NCBI RefSeq assembly: GCF_003284965.1
Contig: NZ_QMEW01000002.1
Location: forward strand, 62,001 to 126,000
Direction: 5' to 3'
Origin: Mycolicibacterium sp. GF69
GTDB taxonomy: Bacteria; Actinomycetota; Actinomycetes; Mycobacteriales; Mycobacteriaceae
Length of the DNA: 64,000 nt
The notes beneath the pieces are model-generated. The model was not told where the DNA came from and made no database searches. It was given only the letters and a program-made list of their open reading frames with translations. The position numbers and the translations under genes are program-made. Positions 8,421 through 16,718 of this stretch are shown here, piece by piece. Position 1 is the stretch's first letter; every line of letters starts with the position of its first letter.

Positions 8421-8454
8421 GTGGGCTGGTGGGAATTCCCACCAGCCCACTTTT
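8421..8454 (+). terminator. Rho-independent terminator of cspA
   Basis: A perfect 30-bp palindrome at 8421-8450 (half-site GTGGGCTGGTGGGAA) is followed directly by TTTT on the + strand. It lies 14 bp after the cspA stop. Such perfect stem plus T-run terminators are uncommon in mycobacteria, so transcription is probably insulated from the DUF5994 gene downstream. Confidence 0.9.
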
Positions 8455-8642
8455 CGTATGAGGGTCTTGACGGATGGCAACGAATTGCAATGTCGGCCAA
8501 CGGGTTTGAAGCCATAACTCGGTGTCGAGTCAAGTAGCGTAGGCTGAAGGTCTATCGGGGATTTCTCGCACGCGAACACTTGAGATCGCGTCGTCACCGA
8601 TGTAGTGAATGAGCCGTTGGACGGCTCAGATGGGACCATCCC

Positions 8643-9092
8643 ATGGCAGTACAAGAAGCCTCCCCGGCCCCCAGCCGACAACACGACGGACCCGAGAACA
8701 CCCCGCGATTGCGCTTGAAGCGCAAGGGGCCCGAGAGTGGCTATGTCGACGGGGCCTGGTGGCCGCACAGCGAGGAACTTCAGAAGGAACTTCCCGATCT
8801 GCTGAGCGTTCTGTCGGTCCGTCTCGGACCCGTGTCGCGGGTGATGTACAACCTCGCAGAATGGGCGGCGGCGCCTCGGACGACGGTCGTGGACGGGCGA
8901 GTCGTCCGCCTCGACGGATACCAACGCCAGCCGGCCAACACGATCGCTGTGATGGGCGGCAGCGGTAGCCGCATCACCCTGATGGTGGTTCCCGCCGCCA
9001 CCGAAGCCGATTTCGCACACACGATCGCGATGGCAGCCGCCGCGCCCGGCAACGTGTCGACGGTGGACTCTCTTCTCTCGACCGGCACGTGA
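8643..9092 (+). CDS. DUF5994 family protein
   Basis: A 149-aa protein recognised as the actinobacterial DUF5994 family by PRLRLKRKGPESGYVDGAWWP, SEELQKELPDLLSVL, YNLAEWAAAPR and NTIAVMGGSGSRITLMVVP. No enzymatic motif, signal peptide or membrane segment is visible, so it is probably cytoplasmic. Function is unknown; family members often sit near stress or regulatory genes. It has its own upstream region after the cspA terminator and is followed by the WS/DGAT homologue 37 bp later, so the three genes to 11432 may form one transcription unit. Confidence 0.85.
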   Translation: MAVQEASPAPSRQHDGPENTPRLRLKRKGPESGYVDGAWWPHSEELQKELPDLLSVLSVRLGPVSRVMYNLAEWAAAPRTTVVDGRVVRLDGYQRQPANTIAVMGGSGSRITLMVVPAATEADFAHTIAMAAAAPGNVSTVDSLLSTGT

Positions 9093-9129
9093 GGTCGTTC
9101 AAGCCTCGACAGGCGTCGGAACAGCGCTG

Positions 9130-10632
9130 ATGGGCACCACCAGATTGTCTGTCGACGACGCCTTCGCGCTGCACACGCAAACCCCGACGACACCCGCGCA
9201 CACCGTTGCGCTGCTCGTCATCGAGGCGTCGGATCGACTGAGCCACGAGCGCCTCAACAAGCTGGTTTCGGCGGCCTTGCCACAGATTGCACGCTTCCGA
9301 AGCGAGTTGGTGAGCAAGCCGATGCGGATCGGACAGCCCATCTGGGCCGAGACCGCCGCCTACGACCCCACGCCGCAGATTGCCACCGCCACAGTGCCGG
9401 CGCCCGGCGGTCGCCGCGAACTGGCCGATCTCGTGGCGGAGTTGACCGCCAAGCGGCAGACCTCGCCACAACCGCTTTGGGAGGCTTGGACGATCGACGG
9501 ATTGGCCTCTGGCCGTTGGGCATTGGCGGTGAAGATGTCTCCGGTGCTAACCGATGGAGGGCACGTACTCACATCGATGTGGCGGCGCCTGACAACGGCC
9601 GAGCCGAACGGTGAGAACCGTTTACCAACCGAGGCAGGTCTAGGCCCCACACCGTCCACAGGAGAGTTGCTGACCGACTGGCTGGCCGAGGTCATCGAGG
9701 GTCAGGTCACCGGTGTCTGGATGGCCGCCGAGGCGGTGACCAGCGGACTGCTAGCGGTGCGTCGTCGACTGCGTGATGTCGTCGACTCGCGGATGGAACC
9801 CGAGGCCGTCTCGTCGATGCGCAACGCCGTGCCGGACACGGTGCTCAATGCGGCGCTGACGACGCGACGGTCGATGGGACTGGCGTCGATTCCGTTGGCC
9901 GACGTGCGAGCGATCAGCGAAGCTTTCGGTGGGTCCACCGCGAATGTCGTGCTCGCCGCCTGCGCGATGTCGCTGAGGACATGGCTACAGCGCCACGAAG
10001 CGGTACCCGGTGACCCGCTACTGGTGACCGTCCCGCTATCGAGACCGACCGGTGACGCCGCGGAGGACGCGCATCCGCTGGGCGTCGGCCATGTGCGACT
10101 TCCGGTTCATCTCGATGACCCGGTTCAAGTATTGACCGACCTCCACACCGCGACCGAGAGGCTGAACATCGCGCACCGTGATCGTGACGAATCGACGGTT
10201 TTCCCAGTCGATCTCGCGACCGTGGCATCGTTGTTCCCGCCTTGGTTGACCCGCGCAGGCCTGCAGTTGTTGGGCGGTGTCGGGCTCGGGGGACGCTCGT
10301 CAAGCTCACAAGCAACGGTTTCCTTCTCATCGGAGAATTTCGGTCGCGCGTACTGCGCCGGCGCCAGGGTCGTCGCCATGTATTCAGCTGAGCCGCTTGC
10401 CGAGGGCTGCGGGCTGAACATCGGCGTCACCACACACGGCGAGGTGATGAGCGTGTGCGTTTCCGCCTGTCCCGACAACGTGCCGCGCGTCGATGACATC
10501 GCCGGCGGCGTCGCCGAGGCGATCGGCGTGCTACTTGCCGCCGCCGAAGACTCACCGCGGGGTGAGGGGAGGTCTGTGGTGACGGAGCTGACGTCGCACA
10601 GGTTCCGACAGGCAGAACCGATGCGCTCATGA
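9130..10632 (+). CDS. WS/DGAT-family acyltransferase homologue lacking the catalytic HHxxxDG histidines
   Basis: A 500-aa protein with the layout of wax ester synthase/diacylglycerol acyltransferases: LSVDDAFALH at the start, QPLWEAWTIDGL near 114-124, and a C-terminal DUF1298-like half including VSFSSENFG and EPLAEGCGLNIGVTTHGEVMSV. At the active-site position it reads KMSPVLTDGG (residues 135-144). The usual HHxxxDG has become SPVLTDG, so both histidines are lost while Asp-Gly remains. It is therefore unlikely to be a normal TAG/wax synthase and may be a lipid-binding or regulatory paralogue. Its stop overlaps the transglutaminase-like ATG by 4 bp. Confidence 0.8.
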   Translation: MGTTRLSVDDAFALHTQTPTTPAHTVALLVIEASDRLSHERLNKLVSAALPQIARFRSELVSKPMRIGQPIWAETAAYDPTPQIATATVPAPGGRRELADLVAELTAKRQTSPQPLWEAWTIDGLASGRWALAVKMSPVLTDGGHVLTSMWRRLTTAEPNGENRLPTEAGLGPTPSTGELLTDWLAEVIEGQVTGVWMAAEAVTSGLLAVRRRLRDVVDSRMEPEAVSSMRNAVPDTVLNAALTTRRSMGLASIPLADVRAISEAFGGSTANVVLAACAMSLRTWLQRHEAVPGDPLLVTVPLSRPTGDAAEDAHPLGVGHVRLPVHLDDPVQVLTDLHTATERLNIAHRDRDESTVFPVDLATVASLFPPWLTRAGLQLLGGVGLGGRSSSSQATVSFSSENFGRAYCAGARVVAMYSAEPLAEGCGLNIGVTTHGEVMSVCVSACPDNVPRVDDIAGGVAEAIGVLLAAAEDSPRGEGRSVVTELTSHRFRQAEPMRS

Positions 10633-11432
10633 GGCGGCAGGTGGGCGTCGAACTCCAGGTCGAGATCACCGACCCGACCGAGTTGGAGTTCCAGATCGCG
10701 GTCGCTCCACACCCCAACGCCGAAGTACACGAACAGCTTTCGTTTCTCCTGGACGGAAAGCCGGTCGAAGCGGTGGAGATCAGCGGCGCGCACGGTAACC
10801 GGATGCACACGCTGTGCGCGCCGACGGGCACCTTGACAGTCGAGTACGCCGCGACGATCGTCGACCGAACCGATCCTGCGCCGGTCACCGCCTACGACCG
10901 GTTGATGTACCTACGTCCCAGTCGCTACGCCGAAGCCGACAAGTTCTACGGTTTCGCCGCAACGGAGTTCGGTAGCTATCTGGACTCGACGACTCTGCTC
11001 GAGAAGGTGTCCTCCTGGGTCGGCACCCGCCTGAAGTACGTCACCGGCTCCAGCGACCCGATCGACGGTGCGGCCGACACCCTGCTGGCCGGCGAAGGGG
11101 TGTGCCGCGACTTCGCGCACCTCGTCGTGGCCCTGCTGCGGGCGGTGAACGTCCCCGCCCGAGTGGTGTCGGTGTATGCGCCCGGGCTCTACCCGATGGA
11201 CTTCCATGCGGTGGCCGAAGCTTATGTCGAAGGCGGCTGGCGCGTGGTCGACGCGACGCTGCTGGCGCCCCGTCAATCGCTGGTGCGGATCGCCACCGGG
11301 CGTGATGCCGCTGACATCGCCTTCCTCACCAACCACAAGGGCGCCATCACGTTGGAAAAGCTGCTGGTGACGGCGGTCGTCGACGGCGAGCTGCCCAACG
11401 ACTCGATCGACCAACTGGTCTCGATCGGCTGA
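10629..11432 (+). CDS. Transglutaminase-like cysteine peptidase-fold protein
   Basis: A 267-aa protein with an N-terminal beta-rich domain (residues 1-100) and a transglutaminase core. The catalytic triad is visible: Cys159 in GEGVCRDFAHL, His193 in MDFHAVAEAY and Asp208 in WRVVDATLL. Bacterial members act as proteases, amidases or cross-linkers; the substrate here is unknown. There is no signal peptide. It is translationally coupled (ATGA overlap) to the degenerate WS/DGAT homologue, so the two products are probably made in fixed proportion and may act together. Confidence 0.85.
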   Translation: MRRQVGVELQVEITDPTELEFQIAVAPHPNAEVHEQLSFLLDGKPVEAVEISGAHGNRMHTLCAPTGTLTVEYAATIVDRTDPAPVTAYDRLMYLRPSRYAEADKFYGFAATEFGSYLDSTTLLEKVSSWVGTRLKYVTGSSDPIDGAADTLLAGEGVCRDFAHLVVALLRAVNVPARVVSVYAPGLYPMDFHAVAEAYVEGGWRVVDATLLAPRQSLVRIATGRDAADIAFLTNHKGAITLEKLLVTAVVDGELPNDSIDQLVSIG

Positions 11433-11586
11433 CGAGCACCGGAGACCTCGGCCCCACGGGATCTTCTCTAGACTGGTGGCAACGCCGACGTGCTGCCGTT
11501 GTCTTTTTTTCGATTTCGGCTGGTGGTCCGCAAGCACGATGGTTCGAACACGAGCCCGCTCCGCCCGCACGAACACAGGACGAATT

Positions 11587-12723
11587 TTGGCAATCACCGA
11601 CATCGGTGCGTACACCCATCTGACCAAAGCGGACATCGAGGCCCTCGGCGTCGAACTGGACACCATCCGCAGCGATATCGAAGAGTCGCTCGGCGAACGC
11701 GACGCGGCCTACATCCGACGCACCATCAAGTTCCAACGGGCACTTGAAGTGATGGGGCGGCTGCTCATCGGCGTCAGCCGGTCCCGCGCCGGCTGGATCC
11801 TCGGAACGGCATCGCTGGCCTTCGCCAAATGCGTTGAGAACATGGAGATCGGGCACAACGTGTCCCACGGGCAGTGGGACTGGATGAACGACCCGGAAAT
11901 CCACTCCAGCACCTGGGAGTGGGACATGGTCGCCGTCTCGGCGCAATGGCGGTACTCGCACAACTACCGCCATCACGTGTTCAGCAACGTGGTCGGTGTG
12001 GACGACGATCTGGGGTTCGGCATCATGCGGATCACCCGAGACGAACCGTGGCAACCGGTCCATCTGCTGCAACCGCTACGAAACCTGTTGCTGGCGAGCA
12101 TCTTCGAGTGGGGTATCGCGCTGCACGGCGTTCACTCCGAACGTGACCGCGCCGCGGGTGACGCCGAGCGGGTGACCCGGGAGAGAAGGAAGCTGGTGCG
12201 CAAGATCGCCCGCCAGGGCGTCAAGGACTACGTGCTCTTCCCGGCTCTGAGCGCACGACGCTGGCGCCGTGCCCTGGCAGCGAACGTGCTGGCCAACCTC
12301 TTACGTAACCTGTGGACGTATGTGGTGATCTTCTGTGGCCACTTTCCTGATGGGGCCGAGAAATTCACCGCCGAGGCCGTCGAAAACGAGAGTCGCGCCG
12401 ACTGGTACCTGCGACAGATGCTCGGGGCCGCCAACATTGACGCCGGTCCGTTGCTGGCGTTCTCGACGGGCAACCTGTGCTACCAGATCGAGCACCACCT
12501 GTTTCCCGACCTGCCGAGCAACCGCTACGCGCAGATCGCGGTGCGGGTCCGCGCCATCTGCGACAAGTACGACCTGCCCTACACCAGCGGATCACTTGCG
12601 CGCCAATATCTTCTGACGTTCCGTACGATCCACAAGCTGGCGTTGCCCGATTGGCTTCTTACCGCGACGAGCGACGACGCACCGGAAACTGCTTCCGAGC
12701 GCAAGTTCGCCACACGGGCGTAG
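11587..12723 (+). CDS. desA3: Membrane fatty-acid desaturase, DesA3-like (acyl-CoA delta-9 type)
   Basis: A 378-aa integral-membrane di-iron desaturase. The three histidine boxes are present: HNVSH at 90-94, HNYRHH at 125-130 and QIEHH ending at residue 304. Hydrophobic segments flank the boxes. The family introduces a double bond in stearoyl/palmitoyl-CoA using a partner oxidoreductase, which is not seen here. TTG 11587 is chosen because AGGACGA lies at the right distance upstream and the opening AITDIGAYTHLT matches DesA3 proteins. In-frame GTG 11476 would add a Cys/Trp-rich leader of 37 residues. A possible -10, TAGACT, lies at 11469-11474. Confidence 0.85.
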   Translation: MAITDIGAYTHLTKADIEALGVELDTIRSDIEESLGERDAAYIRRTIKFQRALEVMGRLLIGVSRSRAGWILGTASLAFAKCVENMEIGHNVSHGQWDWMNDPEIHSSTWEWDMVAVSAQWRYSHNYRHHVFSNVVGVDDDLGFGIMRITRDEPWQPVHLLQPLRNLLLASIFEWGIALHGVHSERDRAAGDAERVTRERRKLVRKIARQGVKDYVLFPALSARRWRRALAANVLANLLRNLWTYVVIFCGHFPDGAEKFTAEAVENESRADWYLRQMLGAANIDAGPLLAFSTGNLCYQIEHHLFPDLPSNRYAQIAVRVRAICDKYDLPYTSGSLARQYLLTFRTIHKLALPDWLLTATSDDAPETASERKFATRA

Positions 12724-12833
12724 GGTGGGGGATACGAGCAGCTTGCCGAACAAGCGAACAGGCGTGTGGGCCGACGTGGAAGGCGACGAAAAGCGCCGGA
12801 ATAAGCGCCGTTTCTGGGGCTAGCCGAGGTGTC

Positions 12834-12971
12834 TTAGCGCTTGTTCCTGTCGACCATCGCTTCGACGGCCGAGAGTTTCGCGGCGGACTTGGCGTGCTTG
12901 GCCGCCCGTTTCTCCTTCAGAGACTTTCCGGACTTCTTGGACATCGACTGCCGAGGAGATTTGTCAGACAT
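12834..12971 (-). CDS. Small basic conserved actinobacterial protein (45 aa)
   Basis: A 45-codon gene encoding a lysine-rich peptide: MSDKSPRQ, then MSKKSGKSLKEKRAAKHAK, ending VDRNKR. It resembles a short conserved family found across mycobacteria and related actinobacteria, of unknown function. No signal or membrane segment is present; the high charge suggests nucleic-acid or ribosome association, which is inference. AGGGGGC lies eight bases before the ATG at 12971, supporting that start. It is monocistronic between the desaturase (convergent) and the glycosyltransferase (divergent). Confidence 0.65.
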   Translation of the reverse strand: MSDKSPRQSMSKKSGKSLKEKRAAKHAKSAAKLSAVEAMVDRNKR

Positions 12972-13191
12972 CGCTGGCCCCCTGATCGTGAGGGGCCTGA
13001 ATGGTCCCGATTGCCCTCACCCTACCCCAGTGGCGAGCCCGATAGCGATCATCGTCGGCAGATTCGCAGGGGTGTACCCTCGAAGTGTTGGGAGCCCAGC
13101 CATTCCGGAACGTCTCAGCTGAATTTCGCTGACTCGCCGAGCAACCGCTCATGTCGGACACGCCGGTACCTACTGCGAAGTTGGGACTACA

Positions 13192-14337
13192 TTGAACGTA
13201 CCGCCCAAGTTCGACTTCGCCCTCAATCCCGTCTCGCCGACGTTTGTCTCCCGGCATGCGCGGGTGAGCATCCTGGGCACGCCCGCAGTCGAGTCGTGCG
13301 CGCTCACCAGGTTCAGCGCCGGCCTGGCTCGCGCGTTGAGCGACCAGAACGTCGACGTCACCGTGATCGGCGACGCCGCAAGTCCGAATTCTTCGCCTGA
13401 GGGGCCGACATCGGCCGCGGCATGCGCGTATCTGCTCAACCAGTCCGACGTCGCGATCATCCAGCATGAGTTCGGCCAACGCAGCGATGCCGGCAACCTC
13501 ATGGACATCCTTGAAGGGGTCCTGGTGCCCTCCATCGTCGTCGTTCACGATGTCCCGAAATACCCTACGGCACAGCAGTGTTCGATGATCGAGGCAATAG
13601 GCGCCGGCGCAACCCATCTTGTCGTCATGTCTCGTGCCGCGCGTGAGAACCTGGGGACCGGTTATTCGATCAGCCGCCAGAAGATCTCCACGATCCCGCA
13701 TGGGGCGACCGTCCCCACCATGTCGCGATTGAAACGACCGAGCAGACCAACGATTTTGACCTGGGGATGGCTCTCGCATGGGGACGGGATCGAGCGCGTG
13801 ATCGACGTGATGGCCTCATTGCAGAATGTGCCCGGCCGGCCTCGATACCTCGTGGCGGGTCCGACTCACCCACGCGCCATGGCCGTGAACGGCGACAGCT
13901 ACCGCGAAGACTTGATCGAGCAGGCGCGTCGCTGCGGCGTTGCCGATTCGGTGTCGTTCGACCCCGGTTCATACGACGGATCGATGCTGGCGACGCTCTT
14001 GCAGCAGTGCTCGGTGGTGGTCCTGCCCTACGACTCCGCCGAGCAGGTCACGTCCGGAGTGCTCGTCGAGTCGATCGCACACGGCAGGCCTGTCATCGCG
14101 ACCGACTTTCCACACGCGACCGAACTCCTCAACGGCGGCGCCGGCGCGGTCGTCGACCATGACGATTCCGCCGGGCTGGCGACGGCGCTGCGTCGGGTTG
14201 TGACGCAGCCACGTCTGGCAGGCTCGATGGCCGCCGAAGCCCGTCGGTTGGCGCCGGAGATGGCCTGGCCGACGGTGGCGAAAGCCTATGTGCGGCTCGC
14301 GCAACATCTGCTGGCCCTGCAGGAGGCGCGGGTATGA
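13192..14337 (+). CDS. GT4-family glycosyltransferase
   Basis: A 381-aa GT-B fold glycosyltransferase. The N-terminal Rossmann half contains ILGTPAVESCALTRFSAGLARAL and IVVVHDVPKYP. The C-terminal half has ILTWGWLSHGDGIERVI, the donor-binding region and PYDSAEQVTSGVLVESIAHGRPVIATDF, the E-x7-E-like GT4 motif region. The sugar donor and acceptor are unknown. The stated start is TTG 13192; GTG 13264, at the first beta-strand, is the main alternative. It lies 42 bp before a GAF-ANTAR regulator on the same strand and may be co-transcribed with it. Confidence 0.82.
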   Translation: MNVPPKFDFALNPVSPTFVSRHARVSILGTPAVESCALTRFSAGLARALSDQNVDVTVIGDAASPNSSPEGPTSAAACAYLLNQSDVAIIQHEFGQRSDAGNLMDILEGVLVPSIVVVHDVPKYPTAQQCSMIEAIGAGATHLVVMSRAARENLGTGYSISRQKISTIPHGATVPTMSRLKRPSRPTILTWGWLSHGDGIERVIDVMASLQNVPGRPRYLVAGPTHPRAMAVNGDSYREDLIEQARRCGVADSVSFDPGSYDGSMLATLLQQCSVVVLPYDSAEQVTSGVLVESIAHGRPVIATDFPHATELLNGGAGAVVDHDDSAGLATALRRVVTQPRLAGSMAAEARRLAPEMAWPTVAKAYVRLAQHLLALQEARV

Positions 14338-14379
14338 CGGGCCACCGCGCATCGACGCGACCGGTAGTGGACTGCGGCG

Positions 14380-15081
14380 ATGCATGATCAGTTTCTCGCC
14401 GCGGTCGATGGCCGCCGCGGGGTAGAAGCCGCCGACCGGCTGTGTGACGCGTGTGTAATGCTCCTGGACATCGATGCGGCGGCGATCTCGCTCGTCTTCG
14501 ACGGAGTCAACAACGGCACACTGGGCTCCAGCGGCGAATCGGCCCGAAGGTACGACGAACTCCAGTTCATCCTCGGCGAGGGTCCCTGTCTCGAATCCGT
14601 CGCCCGTCGAAGGCCGGTCGCGGTGCACGATCTGGCCGACCCCGACGAGCGCAGGTGGCCGGTGTATGGACCAGCCATGGTCGATCTCGAAATTCGTGGC
14701 GTGTTCGCGATGCCGGTTGTCGTCGCGGGCGAATACGTCGGGGCGCTGGACCTGTTCCGAAGCCAACCCGGGCCGCTCGCTCGCACCGAGTTCGAGGGTG
14801 CCGCCGCCGCCGCCGAGATGGCGGGCGTTCCGCTGCTCGATCTGCTCGACGCCGACCTCCAAGCCGCTATCGACGACCCCGCGAGCAACGCTTGGGCCGA
14901 ACTGCACACGCTGTCCCGGGCAGAGGTCAGCCAGGCCACCGGCATGCTGGTCGCTCAGCTCGGCATCGAACCGACGGAGGCCCTGGTCCGATTGCGCGCC
15001 CACGCTTACTCGACCGGGCGCAGTGCCACGGACGTAGCACGCGACATCCTCGACCGCCGCCTGCGGCTGGACGCGGACTGA
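14380..15081 (+). CDS. GAF-ANTAR regulator (first of three)
   Basis: A 233-aa protein with an N-terminal GAF domain (about residues 10-155; QFILGEGPCLESVARRRPV, FAMPVVVAGEYVGALDL) and a C-terminal ANTAR domain (about 170-228; LSRAEVSQATGMLVAQLGIEPTEALVRLRAHAY). ANTAR domains bind paired RNA hairpins and act as antiterminators. The GAF domain senses a small ligand. Its TGA overlaps an ATG of the next frame (TGATG), although the better supported start of the second regulator is 39 bp downstream. No target hairpin pair was identified. Confidence 0.88.
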   Translation: MHDQFLAAVDGRRGVEAADRLCDACVMLLDIDAAAISLVFDGVNNGTLGSSGESARRYDELQFILGEGPCLESVARRRPVAVHDLADPDERRWPVYGPAMVDLEIRGVFAMPVVVAGEYVGALDLFRSQPGPLARTEFEGAAAAAEMAGVPLLDLLDADLQAAIDDPASNAWAELHTLSRAEVSQATGMLVAQLGIEPTEALVRLRAHAYSTGRSATDVARDILDRRLRLDAD

Positions 15082-15119
15082 TGCGCCACCTTGACCGCAA
15101 GCTCACAATGGAGGGCAAC

Positions 15120-15878
15120 GTGACAGACACCCCTCGTGAAACCCGCGTACTCGAAGCAGTTGTCTCGCTCGTCGACACACTGCTCGAGGATTTCGACGTC
15201 GTCGACCTGTTGACGGAGCTCACCGGACGGTGTGCCGAGCTGCTCGACGTCGCCGCCGCCGGCTTCCTGCTGGCCGATCCGTTCGGCCAGCTACGCCTGC
15301 TGGCAGCCACCTCCGAGCAGGCTCGCGAACTGGAACTCTTTCAACTGCAGGCCGACGAGGGGCCCTGCCTGGACTGCTACGCCAGCGGCCAACCCGTATC
15401 CATCGCCGACCTACGGGTCGCCGCCAGGCGCTGGCCCAAGTTCGTCCCCGCCGCCCTCGAGGGAGGCTTCGCCTCCGTCCACGCCGTTCCGATGCGGGCG
15501 ACCGGCCTGGTGCTCGGCGCGCTTGGACTGTTCGGCAACCATCCCGGTGAACTCAACGGGGCCGATGTGCTGGTCGGCCAGACCCTCGCCCATATCGCGT
15601 GCGTGGCTCTGCTTCAGGAGGATGCGCCCAATCCGTCAACCGTGCTGCCGCGGCTGCGCGCGGCGCTTGCCGGCCGAGTGGTCGTCGAACAGGCGAAGGG
15701 CTTGCTGTGCGAAATGCTCGACGTGTCGGTCGAGGACGCCTTCACCTTGATGCGCTCGTACGCGCGTGCCAACGGTAAACACCTCATCGACGTCGCCCGG
15801 ATGCTGATGGCCGATCGACATTCCCGACCAGCGCTCGTTGCGCAGATCTCCGAATTCACCAAGCGCTCAACGGGTTAG
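15120..15878 (+). CDS. GAF-ANTAR regulator (second of three)
   Basis: A 252-aa GAF-ANTAR protein. The GAF domain includes LDVAAAGFLLADPFGQLRLLA, LFQLQADEGPCLDCYASGQPV and VHAVPMRATGLVLGALGLF. The ANTAR domain spans about 190-245 (GRVVVEQAKGLLCEMLDVSVEDAFTLM). GTG 15120 is chosen since GGAGG at 15110-15114 stands five bases upstream; ATG 15081 and ATG 15108 are alternatives in the same frame. It is co-directional with the first GAF-ANTAR gene and tail-to-tail overlaps the third by 4 bp. Confidence 0.88.
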   Translation: MTDTPRETRVLEAVVSLVDTLLEDFDVVDLLTELTGRCAELLDVAAAGFLLADPFGQLRLLAATSEQARELELFQLQADEGPCLDCYASGQPVSIADLRVAARRWPKFVPAALEGGFASVHAVPMRATGLVLGALGLFGNHPGELNGADVLVGQTLAHIACVALLQEDAPNPSTVLPRLRAALAGRVVVEQAKGLLCEMLDVSVEDAFTLMRSYARANGKHLIDVARMLMADRHSRPALVAQISEFTKRSTG

Positions 15879-16681
15879 GGGCGGTGCCGGGCTTGCGCTC
15901 GGCGCACCGCCTCGACCACCAGCCGCTCAGCGACGATGTGTAGCTTGACATTCTCGGCTTGGCTCAGCCGCGTCAACCGCTCGAACGCCTCCTCTGCGCT
16001 CGCGCCGGATCGGCTCCGGATGATCCCGATGGCCTGGTCGATCACCGCACGACTGCCCAAGGCGCGCTGCAGTTGTCTCGTGCGCTCGCGGGCGCCGGCG
16101 AGCAGTTGACCGTTGTACACCGAAACCGCTGCGGGCCCGGCGAACTGCGTACCCAACCGCACCGAATGCTCGCCGAACGCATCGCGCGTACGAGCATAGG
16201 AGTTGATCGCGCCGATCACCCGACCATCCACGATCAGCGGTAACGACAGCGCCGAATGCACCCCCATCCGCGCCACCCGCCCACCGAAATGGGGCCACCT
16301 GCGGTCAGAACCCAGCGACCCGCTGACGGTGGGCCGTGCCGACTCCATCGCGGTCAGGCACGGCCCCTCGTTCAGTTGTTCGTACTGAACGCTGTCGATC
16401 TCGTTGACGAATTCCGCCGTGGCGGCCCACGCTTGTATACGCGTCGCGCCGTCATGGGGATGTGACAGCGCTATGCCTGCACCGTCCACGCCGGGAATGG
16501 CACGCGCCGCGAACTCCGCCACGTCCCCGAGAAGATCGGCCATGTCGCGCGCATCCGCCACCAGACCGGCCACCCCCGCCAGCCCGGCGTACAAGTCGGC
16601 CACGTCGGCGTCACGTTGCGCGGCCGACAGGTCGGCTTCCGGAGTCGATTGCCGTCCGGGTTGTGCGTCGTAAACCGCCAT
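15875..16681 (-). CDS. GAF-ANTAR regulator (third, convergent)
   Basis: A 268-aa GAF-ANTAR protein: DADVADLYAGLAGVAGLVADA, IPGVDGAGIALSH, YEQLNEGPCLTAMESARP and ALSLPLIVDGRVIGAINSYA form the GAF part. RAVIDQAIGIIRSRSGASAEEAFERL is the ANTAR helix. It ends convergently inside the last codon of the second GAF-ANTAR gene, so antisense interference at the 3' ends is possible. Its upstream neighbour is the acyl-activating enzyme gene, also on the minus strand. Ligand and RNA targets are unknown. Confidence 0.88.
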   Translation of the reverse strand: MAVYDAQPGRQSTPEADLSAAQRDADVADLYAGLAGVAGLVADARDMADLLGDVAEFAARAIPGVDGAGIALSHPHDGATRIQAWAATAEFVNEIDSVQYEQLNEGPCLTAMESARPTVSGSLGSDRRWPHFGGRVARMGVHSALSLPLIVDGRVIGAINSYARTRDAFGEHSVRLGTQFAGPAAVSVYNGQLLAGARERTRQLQRALGSRAVIDQAIGIIRSRSGASAEEAFERLTRLSQAENVKLHIVAERLVVEAVRRAQARHRP

Positions 16682-16718
16682 CGTGCGTCCCGAATGTACG
16701 CGCTCCGCCGCGGCTATA

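Noticed and set aside
12725..12823. 32-aa + strand open frame right after the desaturase (ends RRNKRRFWG)
   Set aside because: GTG start without a convincing RBS and no recognised relatives; too short to support from one sequence.
13151..13195. 14-codon ATG open frame overlapping the TTG start of the glycosyltransferase
   Set aside because: Could be a leader peptide, but no regulatory codon run or hairpin supports it.
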